Shown: positions 30,938 through 40,312 of the stretch, one piece after another
Layout: each line of letters begins with the position of its first letter
How positions within the stretch are numbered: position 1 is the stretch's first letter
Source: Saccharomycopsis fibuligera x Saccharomycopsis cf. fibuligera
Lineage: Eukaryota > Ascomycota > Saccharomycetes > Ascoideales > Saccharomycopsidaceae
Assembly (NCBI GenBank): GCA_001936135.1
Contig: CP012809.1
Span: forward strand, 3,645,501-3,709,500
Length of the DNA stretch: 64,000 bases
Reading direction: 5' to 3'
The notes under the pieces: generated by a model
The model's database searches: none
What the model saw: only the letters and a program-made list of their open reading frames with translations
What the model was told of the DNA's origin: nothing
Made by a program: the position numbers and the translations under genes

Positions 30938-33139
30938 ATGTCAGAACCTATTGATAGACCTGCGATGAGCATTGAATCAAAAAGCAACATCGAAGCAACA
31001 TCAGAGATCAACTCATGTGCCAAGGCCAATTTGACTAAGAATCAAGGAAATCAAAGGATTGGCGAGGGATCTACCGGTGCCCAATCCAAAAACAAACAAC
31101 CGTCGAAAAAGAAATCATTTTCTAAAAAGAAATTTGGTGGTGGTGGCGGCGGCAATAGCAACACAATGAATAGCAGTAATAATAATCATAATAGACAACA
31201 TAAAAACAGAAATAATAGAAACGCCTATAATGCTAATAGCGGCGGCCTTTATGATGGTTTTGACGAAGATCAATTTGAGCATGAGATTTTTGCCAGTCAA
31301 TTAAACCTGAGAAACAAAAAAGGTCAGATTTCCATCAATCACTTGTTGGACTGGTCGTTACCTGAAAGAGAACAATATCACGGTAATGGCAACAACTCCT
31401 ATGATAAAAGAAAACTGAGAAGACTGAGACGCAGTGATTATGAGAAAAGTGCATTGCATTTAACTGGTAAGGAGTTTATCAACGCTAATTTCCGATTTAT
31501 TGTGGATTATCGAGGCAACTATGATACTCAAAAACTTGATCCCAATGTTCCTCTTGACTACAACAATATTTTGAGAGTTATTATCAGACATGGCAATGCA
31601 TGCCCAATTTGCCTCGATGAGGATCTATCAAACGCACCAAGAATGGTCAGTTGTGGTCATTGTTTCTGTTATACTTGTTTGCTCAATTATTTAGATTCCG
31701 AAGATGGCGATACAAACAAAAAGACCAACAGTGTGAATGCAACAAATTATAAATCTCAGCAAAAACCAAAAAAATTTTGTCCATTATGTGCTACGAAGAT
31801 TAACCCTGAAGAGATTTTGCCAGTGCTTTTAGATAGTACGTCGTTTGATGAGAAGTTTGAGACGCCAAAAGTGAATCAAGATGCTATTTTTAAGCTTATG
31901 GTGAAGCCTCATGATGCATTAATTGCATTACAGATATCTAAGAATCCGGATTTTGCCAAGTTGGGGGAGATTCCATGGTGTTGCGACGAATACAACAATA
32001 TCAATCAGGACGTTTTCCCATATGCTAGATTGATGAAGGGTAACTTGGATTTCATTTTGGAGCAGTACAAAGTCGAGATTGATACAATTAACGAGACATT
32101 TGCTAACGACCAGTTGATGTTTGATTCTTCTACTGAGAAATATGTTAAGCAAGCCGTGAAGGCAATTGAGGATCAAATCGATTACATGAAGCTCAGTTTT
32201 GGCAAACCCAAGGATTATGTACCAGAGAAAAGTAGCTTTAATGAGCAAAGTATTGGTAATTTGAAGCTCGAGGGTGATGAAGACAGAACATTGAGATATA
32301 ATCTGGGTAATTCATATTTTTATTATCAAACGAATTTCAATTCCTCTGTCAAGTATATTTTGTCTGGATTAGATATCAAGATTTTGAGGGCGGTATTTGA
32401 TGATTATGCCAGTTTCCCATCTACATTAGTGTTACCAGTAGAAAACATTGTTTTTGGAGAAGTTTTAACGGAGAATAATGTCAACAAGTACAAATACCTT
32501 TCTCATTTGCCGTTCGGTACAGAGTTGGCATTTTTGGAAATTAACTGGTTATTGGGTAATAGAGACAGCAGCAAATTCAGATTGCCGGACAATGTTTTTG
32601 CAGTGTTCAAAAGAGAGCTCATGAGCCGGTCGCGGAATAATAAACGGAAAATGCAAATGGAAGAGCATGATAGAAAAGCTGCATTGAGAGACTTGGAAAT
32701 TAGAACTAAAGAATTTTACGAAAGAGAAAACGAATCATTTTTCTATCCGCAAGGTGATTATGCTTCGAGAAATAGAGGCTATGAGGACTATTCGAGCAGT
32801 ACGAGTTACATTCCACTTGGATCTGAAGCATCAGTTGAAGATCAAGAACTGTTGGATGTTGGGCTTGATGAATTGCAACCTCTGCATGTGCATGAAAATG
32901 AAAATGAGCAAGAGAAACCACCACAAGGAGGCAATTATACTACGACGGTATGGGGTACGAGAATACTAAAGTCTAGTGTGACTGATATAGATGAAGGTCA
33001 GTATGACGATAATGGTATTGACACTGAAGAACTTTTGAGACAGGTCCAGGAACAGCAGGAAGCCAATAAGGGGCCAGGGAAGAAGAAAAAGGGCAAAAAG
33101 CGGTTAGTGTTGCTTACTAGTAGCGGCCGTGGTGCATAG
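30938..33139 (+). CDS. MAG2: RING-finger protein Mag2 (RNF10 family)
   Basis: The 733-residue protein starts at the first in-frame ATG (MSEPIDRPAMS). The N-terminus is Lys/Asn/Gly-rich. A conserved leader to the RING (NHLLDW, then EFINANFRFIVD) precedes the C3HC4 RING at about 221-290 (CPICLDED, CGHCFCYTC and FCPLC), with a short insert before the last cysteine pair. Downstream is the family block SYFYYQTNFNSSVKYILSGL with LDIKILRAVF, then basic helices and an Asp/Glu-rich tail ending in a Lys-rich, Gly-rich end. RNF10/Mag2 proteins are ubiquitin ligases acting on stalled or defective 40S ribosomes; this role is taken from the family. Confidence 0.93.
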   Translation: MSEPIDRPAMSIESKSNIEATSEINSCAKANLTKNQGNQRIGEGSTGAQSKNKQPSKKKSFSKKKFGGGGGGNSNTMNSSNNNHNRQHKNRNNRNAYNANSGGLYDGFDEDQFEHEIFASQLNLRNKKGQISINHLLDWSLPEREQYHGNGNNSYDKRKLRRLRRSDYEKSALHLTGKEFINANFRFIVDYRGNYDTQKLDPNVPLDYNNILRVIIRHGNACPICLDEDLSNAPRMVSCGHCFCYTCLLNYLDSEDGDTNKKTNSVNATNYKSQQKPKKFCPLCATKINPEEILPVLLDSTSFDEKFETPKVNQDAIFKLMVKPHDALIALQISKNPDFAKLGEIPWCCDEYNNINQDVFPYARLMKGNLDFILEQYKVEIDTINETFANDQLMFDSSTEKYVKQAVKAIEDQIDYMKLSFGKPKDYVPEKSSFNEQSIGNLKLEGDEDRTLRYNLGNSYFYYQTNFNSSVKYILSGLDIKILRAVFDDYASFPSTLVLPVENIVFGEVLTENNVNKYKYLSHLPFGTELAFLEINWLLGNRDSSKFRLPDNVFAVFKRELMSRSRNNKRKMQMEEHDRKAALRDLEIRTKEFYERENESFFYPQGDYASRNRGYEDYSSSTSYIPLGSEASVEDQELLDVGLDELQPLHVHENENEQEKPPQGGNYTTTVWGTRILKSSVTDIDEGQYDDNGIDTEELLRQVQEQQEANKGPGKKKKGKKRLVLLTSSGRGA

Positions 33140-33243
33140 CGAAGGTCCTTGCAAAAGCGAAACTGATTTGGCTGTATCTAAGTGGTTTTTGAGTGCAACC
33201 TTTATGTATGTGTATGCTCTTGCATTACGTGCTATTTATTTCA

Positions 33244-33283
33244 TTTTTCATAATTTTTCATAGTTTTTCATAATTTTTCATAA
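33244..33283 (+). repeat. 10-bp tandem repeat, TTTTTCATA(A/G) x4
   Basis: Four exact-length units with one base varying, 105 bp after the MAG2 stop; probably within the 3' UTR or terminator. Confidence 0.92.
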
Positions 33284-34156
33284 ACTTTTGGCTTTGTCTT
33301 GTTTTTGCATGCGAACCATCTTCTCAAGCTGGCTACAGCTATTGTTTACATGTTTAATGACGTTATGATTTAAAGTCAAGTCTTCAGAACGAGGCGAATT
33401 GAGTAAAATATAAAGTAGCGCACCAAGGGGAGTGTATAGTGAAAAGATCAGATCACTAGTCTATATATAGATCAGCGTCACTTTATATCCAGTGGATCCA
33501 CACGATCCTTCAAACAGTGGCAGGCGCAGGTGATTTACGGTAGGTTTCAGCGTAATGCTGCACAATGCAGGGTGAGCGCAAAACGCGTCTCAGTCTGGTG
33601 CCCGTCTTGAAGGACAGAAGGCAGTGGTTCATTAGAAAAGCACCACCTAGAGCTTTGAAGGGAACCGGGAGCACAGATGGCTGGTGTTTGTGTTTATTGA
33701 GGGCACGTTATATCTGTGATAGCAGATATATCAGACTTACCTGGATCAAGGTCCACGGCTCTGGTATGCTGCCCTAATTTATGTAACTGAGTAAAACGCG
33801 ATGCGACCTAGTTGACTGATTGATCTCAGCAGTAGTGTTGGCTGTGCCTGCGAGAAGCAACCAAAGTGGGCCGGCTTGGCTGAACCGCTATTCATCCGTC
33901 TCCTTCATTGATACTGACTACCGCATACCAAAAAACAATTATTCTGAGCGGCCATGTATTCGCTCCAGGGAAAATGGTAAAACGCGCTGTTGCTGTTACG
34001 TTGTAAGGATGTTTTTCACATATATAGACTACCCATAGTTACTCCTAGCCTTTTACTGCCTGGCCACCTTCAGCAGGTTCAGTGTGTCTGTATTAAATGG
34101 CAGTATTGCCAGCATTAGAGTGCTTTCAAGATGTATGTGTGTATGTATATTTGTAC

Positions 34157-34180
34157 ATATATATATATATATATATATAT
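34157..34180. repeat. (AT)n microsatellite, 12 units
   Basis: Uninterrupted AT dinucleotide run in the flippase upstream region. Confidence 0.9.
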
Positions 34181-34377
34181 TTATACATTTTATCAGAAAC
34201 CACGACCAATGGGCGTTACGGACGCCCAGGGTGCGGGAAGCCGCTCGGGAGCTTCGGCAAAGAGACTGGCTGCCGGCCATACATTGCAGCACTGTAACGC
34301 ACTGTGCGATGTGTACAACAACGAAAATTTTGCTTTTCCGCGTAAATCCGGAGGAGCACGTGATACTAATAGCAGCG

Positions 34378-34379
<2 letters not shown>

Positions 34380-34408
<29 letters not shown>
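34380..34408 (+). repeat. Poly(T) tract, 29 bases
   Basis: Longest homopolymer noticed in the window, about 750 bp upstream of the flippase ATG. Confidence 0.9.
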
Positions 34409-35155
34409 GTCTTTTTGTTCTGAGTGCTTAGAGCAGCACGCTAGCAGCCAGTTGGCTCCACCTGTTCAGCAAGGTTTATGCTAAGTAAAGTTACGCTGTG
34501 CTCTCTCTGTATGGCAGAGCGCTGTTAAAAATAGTTGTTGTTCTTGATCTGCTTGGCTGTCAGCTTCCCTCCATCGCAATTGCAACTTACGCGCTTCTCC
34601 CTCTTTCATCCCATTAACCCTCTGTCTGTCTGCCTGTCCTTGTCCATCATAGAACCTCTTAACAATTGTCGCTACCTGTGCCTCTGCTTCTGCCTCCCGA
34701 CTCTGTTTCTATTCACTCTGTCGCTAGACGCTGCGTTCTAATTTTATTCTCTTTCCGCATACCTTTTTTTCCTCTATTTTTCTTAGCTTTTATTTTTACT
34801 TTTTATTTTATTTTATTTTTTTTTTCTTGCTATTATTCCTTTTCCTCTTGTTCTTCCTCCTCTTTATTTCTTGCTAAATCACAACTTTGCCCCACGGTTT
34901 CTTTGTACCATATTATCATACCGTTTCAGTTCTTCATTCTGCTTGGCAGCTACCGCATTTCTTTTTGCCTGGTCTTTTCCCTATTTTGTCTGTTGGGCAT
35001 TTTTCAAAAAGTACCAGCTACAGCAAGTGCATTCACTCTTTAAGCGCCATCATCGTTTTCACTGGTATCTTTTGATTTCCTTTTGATTTTTGTTCTTGAC
35101 ATTTTTGTCATTTATTGTATGATTCAGTTCTTGGACGCTGAGAATTTGCTTGAAC

Positions 35156-38100
35156 ATGTCAAATAATCATAACTTCCACCCTTCCTCGAATGATTTCAGC
35201 TCAAATGACAGTAATAAAAATCATCTTAACCTTTCTTTAAATAACCAAAATGATCTGAGTGCCCAGGGATCGCCCCAAAAATCTTTGGTCCAGTCTCCTT
35301 TCTATAATAACCCTTTCGAAACAGAATCGTCATCTTTCCAGCAGCAAAAATCTATAAACAACTCCGACATGGAAGACTACACGGATCGCGGATCCTTTGA
35401 TTTCGAAGGAAATGCTTTTGGCGATGAAAATGCTGCTTCTTTTCATTCCACTCACAAACAATATCAACAACAACTGCATCTGCAATCACAGCAGCCCACT
35501 CCGAATCATCTCAACTCCCATACATCTGCCTCCCCTTTTGACCAGAAAATCCCAATCGATAGAAACCAAATTTCTCAAATATCCAGATTTGCTACACCAG
35601 ATACCCAGAATGGCTTTCTTAACGTTGAGCCTCCAAGACGCAAACATTCTAATAGACAGCATCACAATCAGCTATCGAGCCTCGATAGTTTGAATGAAAA
35701 TGAGTCAACAGTGAGCTTTTCCAAGCCGCCGATAGATTACACGCTATCTGAAGTTGGAACAGTAAAGACTGATGATGCCGATGACGGTGATGTCTCGCTT
35801 CATAGAAATGGTACAATAATGAAAAGAAATAGATGGGGCACTCAGAGACACAAGTCCGGAAGACCTAAAAAACCTGCTAGAGCTAAAACTCTCAAATTTA
35901 AATCTAACGAACATGGTAACGGAATCATAAGCAGAAAAAACACATTTAGGAAATCGTCAGCAAATACTAGAAAATCATCTCTTATTAGTGATCATCACCA
36001 CGATGACGAAAACCCAGAGCAAACTGAAGCTGAGAAAGATGACAAAAACAGAAGCAATGAACATAGATCAATTTTTTTCAACTTACCATTGCCACCGGAT
36101 ATGGTTGATGAAGAGCAGCAGCCGATTGCTCAATACGCGAGAAACAAAATCAGAACAACAAAATATACCCCATTAACTTTTATTCCGAAAAATCTTTATA
36201 TTCAATTTGGAAATGTTGCTAATATTTATTTCCTTGTATTAATTGTTCTTGGCTTTTTTTCTATCTTTGGTGTGCCAAATCCCGGCTTAGCAATGGTGCC
36301 ATTGATTGTTATTGTTGCCATTACTGCAATCAAAGATGCTATTGAAGACTCTAGAAGAACAGGCTTGGATATGGAGCTCAATAATACCATCACTCATATT
36401 CTTACCGGCATACCCAACCCAAACGTATCTGCTGACAATGTCTCTTTATGGAGAAAATTCAAAAAATTAAATTCCAAGTTACTTTTCAGTTTTATTGGTT
36501 TCCTCAAAAGCAACTTATCACAAGAAGCGAGAAGGGCCAAGCAGCTTGAAAAATTAAGACAACTGAAAAAGATTGATGATACTTTTTCTGACCGTCAAGA
36601 TCAAAGAAAATCTTTTGAAAGTTTTGAAACCCAAGCATACAACAAATCTAAAAACATCCCTATGGAGGACTTAAAATCAATTAGAACTAGTGAAACCACC
36701 ATTAATGACGAAAATAACCCAAATAATCCTTTTAAGGGTCCATCTTTAGTTGACAGAAGAGCTCCAGTTCTGCATAATTCCCTGTTTCAGAAAAGATATT
36801 GGAAGGAAGTTCAAGTAGGTGATATTGTTAGAATTCACAATAATGATGAGTTACCTGCAGACATTGTTATATTGTCAACGTCAGATTCTGACGGTGCTTG
36901 CTATGTTGAGACCAAAAATTTAGATGGCGAAACCAACTTGAAAGTCCGTCAATCTTTGAAATGCTCCACAGACTTGAAGCATTCTGTTGACTGTGAAAGA
37001 GCTAAATTTTGGGTTGAATCTGAAGGACCTCATGCTAACTTGTACTCTTATCAAGGTGTTTGCAAGTACCGTAACGAAGACAATGAAATCATTAGTGATC
37101 CAATAACCATTAACAACATGCTTTTAAGAGGCTGCTTTTTGAGAAACACAAAGTGGGTCATTGGAATGGTAGTTTTTACTGGTGACGATACCAAAATCAT
37201 GTTGAATGCAGGCATTACCCCAACAAAAATCTCCAGAATGTCTAGGGAATTGAATTTTTCTGTTATTATGAATTTTGCTTTGCTTTTTATTTTGTGTTTT
37301 GTTGCTGGTTTGGTGAATGGTATCTATTATAACCGAAGCGGTACCTCGCGAGATTACTATGAATTTGGAACGGTAGCTAACACCCCAGTATTGAACGGGA
37401 TTGTCACCTTTTTTGTTGCGGTTATTTTGTATCAGTCATTGGTGCCAATCTCCCTTTATATCTCCATCGAAATTATCAAGACTGCCCAAGCTTTCTTCAT
37501 CTATTCTGATGTGCAAATGTACTACGAAAGACTAGATTTTCCATGCACTCCTAAATCTTGGAATATTTCCGATGATTTGGGTCAAATTGAGTACATTTTC
37601 AGTGATAAAACCGGTACGTTGACACAAAACGTGATGGAATTCAAGAAAACTACAATTAATGGTATTTCTTACGGTAAGGCCTACACCGAGGCCTTGGCGG
37701 GTTTAAGAAAAAGACAGGGCATTGATGTTGAACAAGAAGGAGAAATTGAAAGAGCTGCCATTGAAAATGATAAAAAAGCTATGATGAATGAGTTATATCA
37801 AGCTTCTAAAAATTCGCAATTGGTTGAAGATAACGTTACATTCATTTCAAGTGAATTTGTGAAAGATTTGCGTGGAGCCAAAGGCCCAGAGCAAAAGAAA
37901 GCCAACGAACATTTTATGCTATGTTTGGCCCTTTGTCACTCTGTGTTGGCTGAGCCAAATAAGTCGAATCCAGATCTTGTTGTGTTAAAAGCACAGTCTC
38001 CCGATGAAAGTGCACTAGTGGGAACAGCTAGAGATATGGGTTTTGCCTTTGTTGGCAGAACTAAGAAGGGTGTAATTATTGAGGTTCAAGGTGTCAGAAA

Positions 38101-40312
38101 AGAGTTCCAAGTTTTGAATACTTTGGAGTTCAATTCTACTAGAAAAAGAATGAGCGCTATTGTTAAACTTCCTCCAAGGAATCCTGGTGAACAACCTAGA
38201 GCGTTGCTTATTTGTAAGGGTGCTGATTCTATTATCTATTCCAGATTGAGAACTGACTCAGATCAAACTTTGCTTGAAAAAACCGCATTACATTTGGAAG
38301 GTTATGCTACAGAAGGTCTTCGAACCCTTTGTATTGCTCAAAAAGAAATTCCTTGGGAAGAATATCAAGTATGGAGCAAAAGGCATGAAGAAGCTAGTGC
38401 TGCTATCGAAGGTAGAGAAGAAAAAATGGAAGAAGTTGCTGAAAGCATTGAGAGAGATTTAACATTGATTGGTGGTACTGCTATTGAAGATCGTTTGCAA
38501 GAAGGTGTTAGTGACTCTATCGCAATTTTGGGCAGAGCTGGTATTAAACTCTGGGTGCTTACTGGTGATAAAGTCGAAACAGCTATTAATATTGGCTTTT
38601 CGTGTAACTTATTGAATAGTGACATGGACTTACTTGTCATTAAAACTGCTGGTGAAGATGCTGAAAACTTGTCTGGTGAAAAATTGCCAAAGAAAATTGT
38701 GGCTAGTTTGATTGATAGATATTTGAAAGAAAAGTTTGACCTAGAAGGTACCTATGATGATTTGGAGTATGCAAAAAATGATCATAGTCCTCCAAGGGGC
38801 AATTTTGGGCTTGTCATTGATGGTGACGCTTTAAAGATTGCCTTATCCCCAGAATTTCAAATGAAGTTTTTGCTTCTTTGCAAAAGTTGTAAAGCAGTGC
38901 TTTGTTGTCGTGTTTCGCCCGCTCAAAAGGCCTCTGTGGTATCTATGGTGAAGGACAGTTTGGATGTTATGACTTTGGCCATCGGTGATGGCTCTAACGA
39001 TGTTGCCATGATTCAAGCCGCCAACGTTGGTGTTGGTATCGCAGGTGAAGAAGGTAGACAAGCAGTCATGTCCTCCGATTATGCTATTGGTCAATTCAGA
39101 TACTTAACTAGACTTCTTTTGGTTCATGGAAGATGGTCTTACAAACGTCTTGCTGAAATGATTCCATGTTTTTTTTACAAGAATGTGATTTTTACTTTGG
39201 CATTATTCTGGTATGGTATTCACAGTGATTTTGATGGTGCATACTTGTTTGAGTACACTTATTTGATGTTTTACAATTTGGCTTTTACCTCGTTGCCAAT
39301 TATCTTTTTGGGCATATTTGATCAAGATGTTAATTCGGTGGTATCACTATTAGTGCCACAGTTGTACCGCTCAGGTATATTGAGAAGCGAGTGGTCGAAT
39401 ACAAAGTTCTGGTGGTACATGATTGATGCGTTATATCAGTCAGTGATTTCGTACTTCTTTCCTTATTTGGTTTTTTACAGAAATGGGTTTGTTGATTCTT
39501 CTGGGCTTACCGTTCAACATCGTTATTGGATGGGTATGTATGTGGCTACAATTGCCGCGGTTGCGTGTGACCTTTATGTGCTTATGCACCAATACAGATG
39601 GGACTGGATTTCCTTGTTATTCTGCTCATTATCGATTTTGGTTGTTTTTGGTTGGACCGGTGTGTGGTCCTCTGCTACTTATTCTGCTGAGTTTTATAAA
39701 TCTGCATTCCAGGTATATGGCAGCGTTTCATTTTGGGCTTGTATCTTTGTTGGGATTTTGTGTTGCTTGTTGCCAAGATTTAGTTATGATTCTTGGAAAC
39801 GTGTTACTGATCCAAAAGATATTGACATTGTTAGAGAATGTGTCGACAGGGGAGACTTTTCACAATATCCTGAAGATTATGATCCAACCGATGTCAATAA
39901 GAAGAAGATTAGTAAGTACAGCCGTGAAGCTACTACTGAGAATCAAATATCCTATCAAGAGGATGACCTTGGCAATGGCAACGTTGTCGCTTATGACAAT
40001 AAAAGCGCAGAAGATATGTACGTTCCAGCAGCCATGGTGCGCACTCAGGAAATACCTATGGAGTACGTTGACAGTGGTAATGGCCACAAAAGATTAAGTG
40101 AAAGATTTAGCTCCGAGCAGCGAAACCGTTCTAGCTTTCAAAGCACACACTCAAGATACAGAACCTCTTTGGATGCCACTAGAGCACAAATGTTGGAGAA
40201 TAACGAATTGATGCCAACAATGTCGTTCGGTGGCAGAACATCATTAGACATTCCAGGAGTTAGTACTGCTAACCGCTTAATTACCAGAACGAGATCCAAT
40301 AATGCTGAATGA
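35156..40312 (+). CDS. P4-ATPase phospholipid flippase, DNF1/DNF2 type
   Basis: The 1718-residue aminophospholipid-translocating ATPase flips phosphatidylcholine/ethanolamine analogues to the cytosolic leaflet at the plasma membrane and endosomes, normally with a Cdc50/Lem3 partner. The N-terminus (1-320) is Ser/Asn/Gln-rich. The flippase entry motif is KIRTTKYTPLTFIPKNLYIQ (about 340-360), the actuator motif is DGETNLK (near 589), and the phosphorylated aspartate is D817 in SDKTGTLTQN. Hinge motifs are VLTGDK and GDGSNDV (near 1276), and about ten membrane segments are visible. The length and the insert after the second membrane segment fit DNF1/2 rather than DRS2. The tail is basic and Ser-rich. 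The ATG at 35156 is the first methionine. Confidence 0.93.
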   Translation: MSNNHNFHPSSNDFSSNDSNKNHLNLSLNNQNDLSAQGSPQKSLVQSPFYNNPFETESSSFQQQKSINNSDMEDYTDRGSFDFEGNAFGDENAASFHSTHKQYQQQLHLQSQQPTPNHLNSHTSASPFDQKIPIDRNQISQISRFATPDTQNGFLNVEPPRRKHSNRQHHNQLSSLDSLNENESTVSFSKPPIDYTLSEVGTVKTDDADDGDVSLHRNGTIMKRNRWGTQRHKSGRPKKPARAKTLKFKSNEHGNGIISRKNTFRKSSANTRKSSLISDHHHDDENPEQTEAEKDDKNRSNEHRSIFFNLPLPPDMVDEEQQPIAQYARNKIRTTKYTPLTFIPKNLYIQFGNVANIYFLVLIVLGFFSIFGVPNPGLAMVPLIVIVAITAIKDAIEDSRRTGLDMELNNTITHILTGIPNPNVSADNVSLWRKFKKLNSKLLFSFIGFLKSNLSQEARRAKQLEKLRQLKKIDDTFSDRQDQRKSFESFETQAYNKSKNIPMEDLKSIRTSETTINDENNPNNPFKGPSLVDRRAPVLHNSLFQKRYWKEVQVGDIVRIHNNDELPADIVILSTSDSDGACYVETKNLDGETNLKVRQSLKCSTDLKHSVDCERAKFWVESEGPHANLYSYQGVCKYRNEDNEIISDPITINNMLLRGCFLRNTKWVIGMVVFTGDDTKIMLNAGITPTKISRMSRELNFSVIMNFALLFILCFVAGLVNGIYYNRSGTSRDYYEFGTVANTPVLNGIVTFFVAVILYQSLVPISLYISIEIIKTAQAFFIYSDVQMYYERLDFPCTPKSWNISDDLGQIEYIFSDKTGTLTQNVMEFKKTTINGISYGKAYTEALAGLRKRQGIDVEQEGEIERAAIENDKKAMMNELYQASKNSQLVEDNVTFISSEFVKDLRGAKGPEQKKANEHFMLCLALCHSVLAEPNKSNPDLVVLKAQSPDESALVGTARDMGFAFVGRTKKGVIIEVQGVRKEFQVLNTLEFNSTRKRMSAIVKLPPRNPGEQPRALLICKGADSIIYSRLRTDSDQTLLEKTALHLEGYATEGLRTLCIAQKEIPWEEYQVWSKRHEEASAAIEGREEKMEEVAESIERDLTLIGGTAIEDRLQEGVSDSIAILGRAGIKLWVLTGDKVETAINIGFSCNLLNSDMDLLVIKTAGEDAENLSGEKLPKKIVASLIDRYLKEKFDLEGTYDDLEYAKNDHSPPRGNFGLVIDGDALKIALSPEFQMKFLLLCKSCKAVLCCRVSPAQKASVVSMVKDSLDVMTLAIGDGSNDVAMIQAANVGVGIAGEEGRQAVMSSDYAIGQFRYLTRLLLVHGRWSYKRLAEMIPCFFYKNVIFTLALFWYGIHSDFDGAYLFEYTYLMFYNLAFTSLPIIFLGIFDQDVNSVVSLLVPQLYRSGILRSEWSNTKFWWYMIDALYQSVISYFFPYLVFYRNGFVDSSGLTVQHRYWMGMYVATIAAVACDLYVLMHQYRWDWISLLFCSLSILVVFGWTGVWSSATYSAEFYKSAFQVYGSVSFWACIFVGILCCLLPRFSYDSWKRVTDPKDIDIVRECVDRGDFSQYPEDYDPTDVNKKKISKYSREATTENQISYQEDDLGNGNVVAYDNKSAEDMYVPAAMVRTQEIPMEYVDSGNGHKRLSERFSSEQRNRSSFQSTHSRYRTSLDATRAQMLENNELMPTMSFGGRTSLDIPGVSTANRLITRTRSNNAE

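Larger units (their letters stand above)
33140..35155. promoter_or_regulatory. MAG2-flippase intergenic with long pyrimidine-rich leader
   Basis: This 2016 bp stretch contains four 10-bp repeats just after MAG2, an (AT)12 run at 34157-34180, a GC-rich patch at about 34215-34290 and a CACGTG at 34357-34362. It also has a 29-base T tract (34380-34408) and about 500 bp of C/T-rich DNA (34540-35100) leading to the flippase ATG. Frames in the C/T-rich part are low-complexity and were not called. Confidence 0.5.

Noticed and set aside
34666-35086. Overlapping frames in the C/T-rich flippase leader
   Set aside because: All three frames are open simply because of the pyrimidine bias; translations are low complexity.
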